Below, piece after piece: positions 1 through 10,579 of a DNA stretch of 64,000 nucleotides. A model generated the notes under the pieces. The model had not been told where the DNA came from, made no database searches, and saw only the letters and a program-made list of their open reading frames with translations. The DNA comes from Marthasterias glacialis. Its lineage: Eukaryota; Echinodermata; Asteroidea; Forcipulatida; Asteriidae. The translations under genes and the position numbers were made by a program. Within the stretch, counting starts at the first letter, position 1. Every line of letters starts with the position of its first letter. The stretch spans positions 23,670,450-23,734,449 of the forward strand of contig OU452228.1 in assembly GCA_911728455.2 (NCBI GenBank), in the 5' to 3' direction.

Positions 1-90
1 AACTCAAAGTGAGGGTGAAGTGAAAGACAAGGCAACAAACTAAGATGGTATTTTTTGGCATCGCGGTCTGTACGCTGACTGTGGCCAGTA

Positions 91-604
91 CATAGAGTTA
101 TATATAAGAACCAGAGGGCGAAACCATGCGACACGGCCCGACAAGGAGCATTTTTTACCACTGAGAAAATGTCGCAGACCATTCATTTACACTGGTTACT
201 CATCCGTTCACACAGCAACCATTTTCTAAGTGGACATTTGCATGCAATTGGCCAATATGAATTTTCGCCCATGGTGAGTCAGTGGAGTTCCGTGCGTGGC
301 ATCGCGAGTGCTACCTCAAGTTCAAAGATTATAGAGCGCCGTAGGCGCAAGATGGGGAACTCTGGCTGAAATGTGAAATCTCACTGGACACCATTTCGAC
401 AAGTGAACTCCATTGATACAGCACTGAAACTTGGGGACCAGTGTAGACAATGACAATTGCTATGAGTGGCAAACATAGGCAATCACTTGCCGAAATGGCG
501 CCCATGCAAATTTCACTTTCCAACAGTGGATAAAGGTCCAGTTCCCCATCTTGCCCCTACGGCGCTCTATAATCTTTGCTCTAGTTCTTGTATATAACTC
601 TACG
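91..604. mobile_element. hAT-type MITE, family A copy 1, interrupted
   Basis: Ends are inverted repeats (CATAGAGTTATATATAAGAAC against CGTAGAGTTATATACAAGAAC). It is flanked by an exact 8-bp duplication GGCCAGTA (83-90, 605-612), typical of hAT elements. The interior matches copies at 2065 and 45822 but is split by a second element. Confidence 0.85.
324..577. mobile_element. Second MITE nested inside family A copy 1
   Basis: About 38-bp terminal inverted repeats beginning AAAGATTATAGAGCGCCGTA, one mismatch. Flanking CTCAAGTTC and CTCTAGTTC look like a target duplication with one change. No coding capacity. Confidence 0.8.
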
Positions 605-2056
605 GGCCAGTATGACATGGTCGTAATCTGAAAGAGAATTGTGAAGATTGAATACTACACTGATTTCTAAAAACACATCGATGAATGTTTCTCTGCTCAG
701 TATTGTACAGATCAATGACTTATTATTTTTACTTACCAGAAATGTTGTACTGCATCATTGAATTCCAATCTGAAATTAGATAAGATGAAAATACTTTTAT
801 TTGTCCGCATCATAAGACAAAAAATGGCTCCCATTGGGTAGAAATAAAACGTTAAATTAGTTATGTAGACAAGAAAACATTAATGTTTACAGTTAATGGA
901 AAATGGTACTAATGTGTCGACACAGAAGTTGATGTAATCAGTAACAACTATGACTATATGGAATCAACCTCAAAGCTTTTCGGTGGATTAGTTGGACCAG
1001 ATACGATTTACTTTTGTAATTGGTTTTAATCCCTCAAGTTGTTTTTTGCAAGTTGGCTGGAGTAAGTTATTGTTGTGGTCAGAGTTTCCAAGTTGTTGGC
1101 ATACCTTTACTTTACAAGCTGAAGGCACATTTCCATAACAAAGATAAAGAAATGCATCTTTTTTCTTGTAGGATTGTTGACACGCTGATGGTATGGCGGT
1201 AAAACCAGGTCGAGTTCGCAGTCATTCAAATTCCCCCATCACTAATTAAGCTGAGTGTTGTGAAACCGTTTCCAGCTTTTGTATTCTTGAGGCAATTGCA
1301 GTACACTGTTTGAACGTAAGGCCTCGGTTGAATGTAAGCAACAATGATGATGATCCCATTGAACTCCCGGAATGCTATTGTTAGCTAGTAATCTGGACAA
1401 CGAACTTTATTTTTAAACATCCAGTTATTGCACCAACCTCGGTTACTTTACAAAAACAGTCCTCAACCTTTAGTTTTTTTTCCAGATTTCAGGGTTCTGT
1501 CCAACGACATCAAAGTTCGGTGTTCTACAGCGCAGTGTCTATGATTGATCAATGAGCCAGACCTCTGTAAAACTCAAAATACAGGCCTCGTGATACACAT
1601 GCAAGGACTGCCTACAGGAGCCAAGTTCATCAATTTTGTTAGATAAAGATGGAACATTACCAAATAAGATGATTGGAAGAGACGGGTTTGCTCGTCGAGC
1701 TCTTGTACGTCTTCGTATGCCTCCTAGCTTTCCTCGTTCCCATTAGTCCTTGGGGAAAATCATCGTACCCATGCGGTTTCTGGGTTATGTACAATGGGTG
1801 GAGACTAAGCAGTGCTGACCTTGTGTACATAACACGGCATGTTGTAGAGGCAAGAGAATCGGCACAAAACTCCAAGGGAAAAATAATTAAATAAAATGAA
1901 AGAGACGAGGATCACGTGTGTTCCACTAAACATAATGACAGACTTTAAAAAGACAGCAATGTCGATAGAAGACGGAAGAAACTCGTAAAAATCTTACAGG
2001 AATGGCCAAGGGTGGTCGCGACTGTGCAGCGCCCTCTATTTACCTCAATTTACAGT
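605..2056. other. Intergenic, nothing recognised
   Basis: AT-rich sequence with only short open frames lacking domains; no repeat relation to the rest of the window noticed. Confidence 0.5.
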
Positions 2057-2064
2057 GGTCGATT

Positions 2065-2315
2065 CATAGAGTTATATAAGAACTAGAGGGCGTACAAACC
2101 ATGCGACACGGCCCGACAAAGAGCATTTTTGACCATTCAGGAAATGGCATAGACCATTCATTTACACTGGTTACTCATCCGTTCACACAGCAACCATTTT
2201 CTAAGTGGACATTCGTACGCAATTGGCCCATAAGGATTTCCGCCCATGGTGAGTCAGCGGAGTTCTGTGCGTGGCATCGCGAGTGCTCCCTCTAGTTCTT
2301 ATATATAACTCTATG
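2065..2315. mobile_element. hAT-type MITE, family A copy 2, intact
   Basis: 251 bp with inverted ends CATAGAGTTATAT... and ...ATATAACTCTATG. An exact 8-bp target duplication GGTCGATT lies at 2057-2064 and 2316-2323. Confidence 0.9.
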
Positions 2316-2589
2316 GGTCGATTGCATTACCGCCATTGTGCACACCCAAATCCTAGGAAAGATCAGGTACTGCAAGAAATCTCAGAACTCAATTAACAAA
2401 ATGGACAAACTTATTAATATGTGACTACGTTCTATTATTGTTTTCGTAGTGTTAGGCCAACCCACCTCCATCGTCTCTGCTAGAGCTCCGCCTCAATATG
2501 AGCAAGCTCCCACAAGTCTTGGTTACTGATAACATCAGGCCAGAAAATCTTGAGAATACGCCTAAGACATGTATTGATAAAGGTCCGTA

Positions 2590-2842
2590 TTTTCCTAATA
2601 ATGGCAAACGAAAACCAATGCCTATTATAACTAGACAGGCATTGACTTGGAATCCTCAAGGGAAAAGGAAGAGGGGAAGGCCTCGAAACTCATGGCGCAG
2701 AGACATGGAGGCAGATGCTAAAAGGATGGGCCGCACATGGAAAGATCTGGAGATGCTGGCTCAGGACCACTCTGCCTGGAGGAACTTTGTTGACGGCCTA
2801 TGTCCCAGGAGGGGCGATAGGCGTAAGTAAGTAAGTAAGTAC
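2590..2842 (+). mobile_element. 5'-truncated non-LTR retrotransposon (LINE) 3' end
   Basis: The frame ending at 2830 encodes RQALTWNPQGKRKRGRPRNS, then WRRDMEADAKRMG and HSAWRNFVDGLCP. This is the basic, Trp-rich C-terminal tail typical of reverse transcriptase ORFs of RTE-like LINEs in aquatic animals. The element ends in a (GTAA)n tail at about 2824-2841, as such elements do. No RT core remains. Confidence 0.8.
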
Positions 2843-2958
2843 GTTCTATTGTTTGGTATTTGTGTGCACCTGTTGTGTGTAAAGGTGTGTAGATCACACT
2901 GACTGACGCCTGAAAATTAGCCCAACCTGAAGAAGGCGGAATTTATTGAAATTTTGGA

Positions 2959-2982
2959 TCTTTTTTTTTTTTTTTTTTTTTT
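2959..2982. repeat. T homopolymer run
   Basis: About 24 consecutive T. Confidence 0.9.
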
Positions 2983-3141
2983 TTACATGCAGTGTTGTTG
3001 TCATGTGATAGGCTCTAGCCAAACAAACCAAGAGGTTGTTCTGGTTCGACCCCTATTGAAGGGAGTTTCCTGTTCGTCATAGTGTCACAGAGTTAGGAAA
3101 CCTGTTTTATACGTTTAAAAATCAGTAACGAAACTCAGAAT

Positions 3142-3440
3142 ATTAAAGATAAAATATAGGATTGGTAAAGCTGATATTGCAGTGTTCTTACTTTGTGTGT
3201 TTCAATATAAACGTGGAAAAAACTGTGCAAATTTGGGCTCAACCCGTCGTCTAAGTCAGGATCTTCACTTTTCAGCATTGCCAACCGAAATGATAATGAA
3301 ATGTTATTTTCTAGATCTTGACATTATTTCAGATATAAATAATTTTTATAGAAGATTGGTCCTGGTATGAATTTCATAATCAGTACGCTTTCAGACTGAT
3401 TCTGACAATAAAATTTGATTAATACCAATCCTGCATTACA
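3142..3440 (+). mobile_element. MITE family D copy 1
   Basis: Ends resemble each other inverted (ATAGGATTGGTA and TACCAATCCTGCAT). Interior matches copies at 17761, 49188, 54176 and 60968 (shared GTGCAAATTTGGGCTCAA, CTTTCAGACTG and similar). TTAA at the left edge suggests a piggyBac-type target (inference). Confidence 0.75.
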
Positions 3441-4236
3441 CCTGTGCTGCGAGAGGGCGTACTAAAAAAATAAGGAGTCCAATGGGAGTCGAATAACATT
3501 TGCTTACATATCCTACTACGTTTTGACGGCAGAGGGCGCTCTCGATAGGCCGTGTTTGGTTATGACAATCACAGTTGTGACAGGATTTGCCAGACATTGT
3601 ATTAACTGCGCATACTCCCACACAATCCCATGAAAACAATGCTTCTTGATGACGTGTGAGAGAGGGAGACAAACGCATTGCGGCATTGATATTAATTTTT
3701 AGTCGTCTCGTTTCTATTTTGCCACTTTGAACAAAATTGTTGCCAGGTTGTTGCACACCTTTTGTGCGGCACCTAATAGACCGATTGGGCGACCTAGGTC
3801 ACGTGACCCCTGTTGGGTTAAAAATGTAACACACACGTAATCCTCCATAGGAAAGGGTGGTACGGTTCACGATGATTAATGCGTTTAGTTAATTCGATCG
3901 AGGCTTTTATTGCTCGAAATCTGTGAAACATATTCCAGAGTTTGTACCAAAGATCTTCAAGTGGCTGAATAAATCCAGTAAGGACAGTTCCAGCAAGTCT
4001 TGAGAATTGTAAAAGTACCGTATAAATGTGCACGATGTGTACAGCGCACGACGGAACGTTAGGCCAGACGACCGCGATCACCACACACTTTTCAACACAA
4101 AATTTTTAAAGTTTTGAAGCTGAAATCCTCCAAAGAAATTGCTTTCCAAAACTGTGTGATTCCTATTTGAAATTCTGTAAGGCTAGGTATTAATGCTCAC
4201 TTTTCCAACGTTGTTTATCCCCTTTTTTACAGTGAT

Positions 4237-4310
4237 TTAGGCCAACATTACAAACAAAATAACAGACAGGTGGCTACGTTCGACGCCGGTAGTGCATGGC
4301 TTAGAAAACC
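4237..4310. repeat. Dispersed repeat, partner at 27725-27808
   Basis: Shares CAGTGATTTAGGCC, ACATTACAAACAAAATAACA and CGACGCCGGTAGTGCAT with the second place. Confidence 0.8.
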
Positions 4311-4559
4311 TCTTTTCAGAAGAATTATGTTAAATTATGAAACAGAGATGTGATTTAAATTAATGCCACACCATACTACTTTAAAGAAAGGGGCTGATTA
4401 ACTAATTCATCGCTTAACGAAAGTATAATCGACTGTTTTCGAACTCACTCTGTGTCACGGCCTATCTCTTTACACGTATTTTTTTCACCAGCTGTATGAC
4501 GTCATACCCGATAGGGGTCACGTGACCGCATGTAAACATTGTCGCGCAACCGGTCTATT

Positions 4560-4645
4560 ATAGCCCAAGACGTGAATGTAGCCTGGCCTAAATGTAGCCC
4601 GTATGACGTATTTAAACGTAGCTGGGTTTAAATGTAGTCCTAAAA
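4560..4645. repeat. Short repeats of AAATGTAGCC type
   Basis: Several imperfect repeats of TAAATGTAGCCC; a similar cluster lies at 26865-27005. Confidence 0.6.
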
Positions 4646-4709
4646 TTGTACCTAGATATTGGACTTATATGTATGTACTGCATTTGTGGCTACATTTTAA
4701 ATTCAAATA

Positions 4710-4800
4710 ACAGGTTCGAATCCCGGCCTGGCCAGTTGTGTCGGGTTCCGATTCCTGCGTCAACGGTTCAACCCAGGGAAAAAGAGGATTTGACCATGCT
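4710..4800 (+). mobile_element. SINE-like fragment (tRNA 3' half)
   Basis: GGTTCGAATCCCGG is a perfect B box followed by non-tRNA sequence with CAACCCAGGG. Head missing. Confidence 0.45.
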
Positions 4801-5470
4801 GTTTGGCTATGTTTCAATAGGTAACATTTTGAGATTTCGAGATTATTTGACCCAAGCATGGCGGAGTAAGCAACTTTTTTCACGAAAATACTTAACAAGT
4901 AAGCGCAACTGCTTCAAGTCACACTCGTACAATTTTTTTTTTTATATAAATAGGGTAACAAGTTATTATTGGTCTTTGGAAGAATAAACTCAACAACCAA
5001 AACTCAAGCACACGATGCACAACGCATGTATGTAGTGCACATTGTGTGTATGACTATTCGTTTTTGTGCCTTGATACTTCTGTACTTGCCAAAAAATACA
5101 AGGCGGAGCTCATTATGCTAATGTGTAACTAAAAACGTTTTCTCATTGGTTCTTGGTTGGCCTAACGACTTGCCACTTCGACAACCTGTTGCTTAAAATT
5201 GACGTGTTCAGAAAGATACAACTATAACGTACGGGGCTGCCTGAAACATAGCGGATTAAAGTAGGCAAAATTACAAATGTGTCATGCCCTTCAATGATTG
5301 CCTTCTCGAATATTATCATTCAACTAAGTGTATAGCATTGAAAGTAGGCCTACTTGAAATGTTGAAGGACTGTCTCTGCTCTGAACGAATATCCCTGATT
5401 TGTAGCTTGTCAGCAGCCGAGATTAGACAGCCGAGATTATCATTTCATGGTCTAAACCTGATCCAATAAC

Positions 5471-5500
5471 AGAGCAAGGAACAGATCTGTTCCTTGCTCT
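5471..5500. repeat. Perfect 30-bp palindrome
   Basis: Arms AGAGCAAGGAACAGA and TCTGTTCCTTGCTCT are exactly complementary with no loop. Confidence 0.95.
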
Positions 5501-5840
5501 ATGATCCAACATTTTCCTCGAAAACGCCATCTTTTCCACACAACTACCAGCCTATAGTGCATAGTGTAGTAGTAATACACGTACTCACTATGGTTGCACG
5601 ATCACACGTGTACAAGTTAATCTGGAGGTCAAAGTCCTCGTTCTGAAGTCACAGCTACAAGCCTGTGATTGGCCAGCAAGTAAAATGAATCACCCGCATC
5701 TTGCATAAATAAATAACAATTAAATCCGTTAGAAATCCAACGGGAAAATAAAGAAACACATTTTGAGCTTTCGTTTACTACGAAAGCCCATCAGCGCAAA
5801 AAAAAATATAATAAATAAATAAATAAATAAATAAAAATTT

Positions 5841-5879
5841 AATCCGTTGCTACGGATTCAAAATCCGTAACAACGGATT
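5841..5879. repeat. Short foldback (18-bp arms)
   Basis: AATCCGTTGCTACGGATT is followed after a 3-base loop by AATCCGTAACAACGGATT, inverted with one mismatch. Confidence 0.85.
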
Positions 5880-5949
5880 TGATACTTTTTTGGGGGGTAG
5901 GGTGGGGCTGGGGGGCTAATGGGCTTTGGTTGCTTACTAAAAGCATTAA

Positions 5950-6120
5950 GGCTGTCATCCTCACGGACTCCGTGCGTGGCCATGTGCGTGTGTGCATGTG
6001 TATTGTCCTGACGGACTCCGTGCATGACTGTGTGGGCGTGCAAGTGCGTTGTCCTGCATGAATGGTGTGTGTTTGTGTACGACTGCGTATCGTCTTTACG
6101 GACTCCCTGCGTGCATAACT
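5950..6120. repeat. Degenerate minisatellite with ACGGACTCCGTGC
   Basis: Three spaced copies of (T)ACGGACTCC(G/C)TGC(G/A)TG with GTGTG-rich sequence between. Confidence 0.7.
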
Positions 6121-6249
6121 CGGGGCTGATGGAAAGCGCAAAGACAGTCTTGATTTACGGCTGTTTACTGAATTATTAGTAAGAAAGATTTGGGGCATGT
6201 TGGGGCCCTGGCATATTATTTACGTCTTATTTTTTATTCATCTTTTTCT

Positions 6250-6660
6250 TCTTCTGAGGGGCTGAACCATCAGAGTGTGGGTTCGATTCCCGGTCATGAC
6301 ACTTATATCCTCGAGAAAGACACTCAACCATAATTGCTTCTCTTAACCCAGGTGTACAAATGGGAACCTATTAATTTGTGAATTATAAATGTTGGAGTTA
6401 TTTGTTTGCAGGATTTGAGTCATATTGGGTTTACTGCCGTGTGAGTTTTTTCTTCTTTTGAATGGCTGAATCGTCGTAATGAGGGTTCAATTCCCGTTCA
6501 CGACACTTACGTCCTTGAGCAAGGCACTCGACCATAATTTCTTATCTCAACCCAGGTGTATAAAATTGAACCTGAAAGGGCTGAGACAACAGTGTGTTGG
6601 ATTGACCCTTTTGCACCAACTTAAGCAGCTTGGGCTAACAATGTTGTAAAGCGCACGTAT
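6250..6660 (+). mobile_element. Two adjacent SINE-like tRNA-derived segments
   Basis: 6250-6360 and 6460-6570 share GGCTGAA, GGGTTC(G/A)ATTCCCG, ACACTTA, TCGA and AACCCAGGTGTA in the same order. The B-box motif is clear in the first and weaker in the second. Confidence 0.65.
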
Positions 6661-8150
6661 TCATTAAAAAACGTGGTCACTGCCCCCTACTGAAAAGCAA
6701 TGCCACCCTGTACCCCAACCCCACTGGAAAAAATCCTGGCTAATATACAAGTACCAGGTTAATATTATGCGCTATATAGACCATGTGACCTATGACATCA
6801 CGTTTACGAAAGAGCCACAGAGCCTAGACTTCCTGCAGGCACGATTTGTACACAGCTCAATGGAAGAAAACATTAAATCTCATAATGTATGGAAAGTGTC
6901 ATGTCTGGTTTTAATCAAACTTTCTGATATGAAGAAAGGGAGCACATCTCGAAATTTGTACAGCTGTTGCTTTTATAACTCTTAAATTTATGTGGAAAGT
7001 ATGAAACCAAATTGTGAAATTTCCCATAATAATGACCAGCGTAGTATTCGGCCTACCATGGAATGTACAAGGTCACCCTTGTTTTTAAATAAAGGTTACT
7101 TGGTCTATAACTAAACTTACTATCGATGTTTAAAATTATGTTTAAAGATTTTTCATATTTCTGATTTTTGTTTTGACTAGATCATATATGTTGCAAATGA
7201 AGACTCGGTTATTTTTTTCTAAGATAATGTGAAAATTAACTATTCTCCCAACTCTAATCACAAATTTAATACATGATCTTCGGATAGAAGAACAATACAC
7301 GTGCTCTGCTAACAGTGTATGCTCTTTTGAAATTAAGGCTGACGATGTGTTTACAAAATATTCCGTAGCAATGAGTCGTTTAAAAAACAAAGAATCGTAT
7401 TAATGATAACTGTTATGTACCGCACTATTTTACAATCCTTTGTTTCGATTTTCTCCTATTTAAAAAAAAACAATGAAATAGTAACACTACCACTTAATTA
7501 TATTATTAAGTATACATCTCTTCCTCCAGTTGTTTATTTTTCTCGATTGTTATTCATTGACCGGTGGAGACAATACAAATATGACAAGCAAGAGATGTTA
7601 ATAAGACATCGCTATTAATTACATCTTTATTTCTATAGGCGGTGGTGGTGGGGGGGGGGGGTGGGGAGCTGCCTCGACCGCTTGTATTATTGTACTAACA
7701 CCGCTGCAAATAAATGTCAACCCGCTGTCTTGTTTTATATGTCGTGCCTTCAAAAACATCCCACCCTCATTATGTCGTCTCATTAACACGTAATTAAAAC
7801 ACAACCAAGCGGTAGTAATTCGTGTGTATAACAATACGGCGAAGGTGGTGGTCGTATTGAGGACGGGAGGATGAGCTGTCTGTAAGCCGAACGTGGCCCC
7901 CGTTACAATGCCACGGTGGCCTTGGGTGACACCGGTAGCGAGGGCCCGGTCGCCGTTGCTTCGCCTCGATGAGGGAATCTATTGTTTCTGGAAAAAGATA
8001 AAAGCAGCGGTAGGTCCTCTCTGGCGAGCATAGCGGCTGTTGAGAGCATTTTCTCATGAGCACTGGTATCTCTTGGTAAGCTTTTTCGGTTTGTAGCTCT
8101 GTCTTTGTGAGTTTGATGCATTCCGGGTAAGTTCAACAGCAATAAAATTC
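6660..8150. other. Intergenic, no gene recognised
   Basis: Only short frames without domains. A G-run of about 14 lies near 7650. Confidence 0.5.
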
Positions 8151-8158
8151 ATAAGTAG

Positions 8159-8320
8159 GATTTGAAACTTTGCATGGTGGAGATACAATCTAGTAAGGTT
8201 TGCGGTGACACCATGTAATTATCTCTTTTGAGTTGGGGTGGTTCTGAAAATCGGCTCTTTTCAGAACCACCCCAACTCAAAAGAGATTATTACATGGTGT
8301 CACCGCAAACCTTACTAGAT
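8159..8320. mobile_element. Foldback element F, copy 1
   Basis: Arms of about 60 bp (from 8188 and to 8320), nearly perfectly inverted, around a short loop at about 8250-8257. Arms contain GGTGACACCATGTAAT and GGTGGTTCTGAAAA. Related copies are at 22790 and 45769. Confidence 0.9.
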
Positions 8321-8841
8321 AATAAAATTCATGGTTTCTTTTCTTTTTAAACTGCATTCATTCATTTGTAAAAATTATATCAATAACAAAATTATATCTT
8401 AAACCCCTAAAATCAAGTAGATAACTTGAAAATTCGGTAGAAATGGTTGCAGTGTTGTTGAAACTCAAAGAACAGCGAACTGGTTTGTATGGAAATATTA
8501 GATGTTTCGTTGTGAAAATAACAAACAAAAATCATATTTGTTGGTCCAGAAAACTGCTGCTGCTAATACTGGGTTAATTTTTATTGTTACTTTGTTTTTT
8601 TCAGTAAGTTCTCAAAATAATGTCGTTCTTATGAGAATAATTTCCCTTTTGCAGCATACCTGTCAGAATAATGATATCAAATTACACTCTATTCCTGAAG
8701 TTATTCTTTTGTTATATTTATAATATATAATTCGAAAACGGGGGCCAATCCCTATCTTATCGGCAGATATGGTTTGGCTTCTGACTGGGCCCCCACCGAG
8801 CAAAGAGGTGTGTCATTGCACAGGATCGCCCACCAACAATG

Positions 8842-8914
8842 GGCTGGTTAGCTCAGTTGGTTAGAGCGCTCGCACGATATTCGAGAGGTTGCGGGTTCGA
8901 GTCCGGCATCAGCC
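8842..8914 (+). tRNA. tRNA-like sequence resembling tRNA-Ile, possibly a pseudogene or SINE head
   Basis: The start GGCTGGTTAGCTCAGTTGG resembles animal tRNA-Ile; acceptor strands pair over seven positions (one G-U) and the B box is GGTTCGAGTCC. The anticodon arm is irregular (CTCGC/TCGAG with a mismatch, loop ACGATAT with C at position 33) and one T-stem pair is broken. No close T-run follows. A partial inverted copy of its 5' part lies at 8958-8985. Confidence 0.45.
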
Positions 8915-8984
8915 AAATGTTCTTTGCTCACCCTTAATTTTACATACGATTCGAGAGTTGTTGAACCAACTGAGTTAACCAGCA

Positions 8985-10120
8985 CTATGTGATATGCAAT
9001 GCCAAACTTCTTTTCTTGAAATCACCTGGGGATGCTAGCTGCAGTTTGTCGTATATGACCCCAAAGGCACTGGTGTGAAGTGTTCTCTCAGCTGAACAGG
9101 CTCTTTGAAGTTTCTCACACAACTGAAATTAATACTTTTGGTTTGCGTTAATATTGAGATGAACTGTACAATTGTTTTTTTATTGAGTTAGAAATTATCT
9201 AATTAGTTATGTTTTGTTGTCAGCTACAGTTTGGGTATTTGTACGGTGTGCAGTGTTTTTTTAATGTTTTGATCAGTATGCTTGTAATGTCTTCTTGTAT
9301 ATCATTATGCCCGTGGTTTGGATCAGAGATAGAGGGAGAGAGCGAAGTACATACAAATTAAAACGTTGAACCCACCTTTCATGCAAAGGAACCTTTTTGA
9401 AGCATTTTGTCGTCAACAGAAGCTTCAAAAACAATCTCAATTAATTTCTATAAGCTAATGACCTAATTTCTTTGGAAACGGAAACAAAAATTGATTTTTT
9501 TTTCAACACAGTTATAAAACTAGGCAGCCTTGTGTTTATTGGCGGATCACGAGCAGCAGAGGACCCGATTATTTCACTGCTCAGTCTGCAGGTTTCGTTT
9601 TCTGCGAACAGTGGCACTTTGGCTTGTTCGTTGTCGACGAAACCTGAAAATTGAGCATTGCTTTCAGCTGTAGGTCTTCCGCTTTTAATGGACTTGAAGA
9701 GCTTGCTGATCAAGGAGCCACGGTGGTAGGTAGTTCAGAAGAGCCAGAAGTGTCTTCAGTTGTCGGGAGTGCATTTAGAATTTTTTTTAATTCAATTCAT
9801 TTCAATTCAAGACAACAGCTATTTCCATACTCTCGTGCAAAAGAAAATAATATAACGAATCAAAAACAAATGACGTTTTATCTTTAAGCGAAGTATTAAA
9901 ATAACTCCGGATTTTTAGTCACAGATCGGTATTTTACATAGCATGATCACTAAGTATCAGAAAATAAATTTGTGTACCATTCATTTGATCAGACATTTAG
10001 GAAGTACCGGGCGGGTTCTAAGAACAAATTTCTCTTGTCTACTCCAGTGATTGCTGCTGTCGTATACTTCTTGCTCTTTTCAAGCTTCCGCTGTTAAGCT
10101 ATGGAAGGACTTACCAACAC
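8985..10120. other. Intergenic, nothing recognised
   Basis: Short frames only, no convincing codon structure. Confidence 0.5.
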
Positions 10121-10126
10121 ATCTTA

Positions 10127-10579
10127 AAGGACCCATGAATTTTTTTTTATTGGTTAAAAAATAAAGTATGCCTATTATAGTATATCTTTAATTTTTCACA
10201 TTTTTTACATGCGTATGAATCGTAGAAATAACAATTTCTAAAAAAAAATTAGGGGGTTGCCGTGCTCCGCCCACCCTTCCTCATTAACATAAAATCTGTG
10301 ACGTAGACAGTGGAACAGCTGACCAGGGCCATGTGTGTGACAATAACATACAATGTATTGTTGACCACTCGGCACCAGAGCCGTCTTCGAAATGTTTTAC
10401 CACAGCCTACGTCATGGATCATTGCGCAATCAAATGGCGCACATTTTCAGGGCTCAATTAAAGTGTATTAACGCATAACAGACACATCAAAATAGTCAAT
10501 ACTATGTTTTGTTAATTTCAAACCATATGTTAAGCCACAAAAATGTTCCTTGACAAAAAACCTCTTCATGGGCCCTTTA
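10127..10579. mobile_element. MITE-like element with AAAGGACCCATGAA ends
   Basis: AAAGGACCCATGAA at the left and TTCATGGGCCCTTT at the right are inverted with one mismatch. About 450 bp, non-coding interior. Single copy in the window. Confidence 0.6.

Noticed and set aside
5476-5495. Steroid receptor element within the palindrome
   Set aside because: The half-sites GAACA and TGTTC are separated by four bases rather than three.
7640-7665. G-quadruplex regulatory element
   Set aside because: A single G homopolymer with no gene nearby; similar runs recur as part of dispersed repeats.
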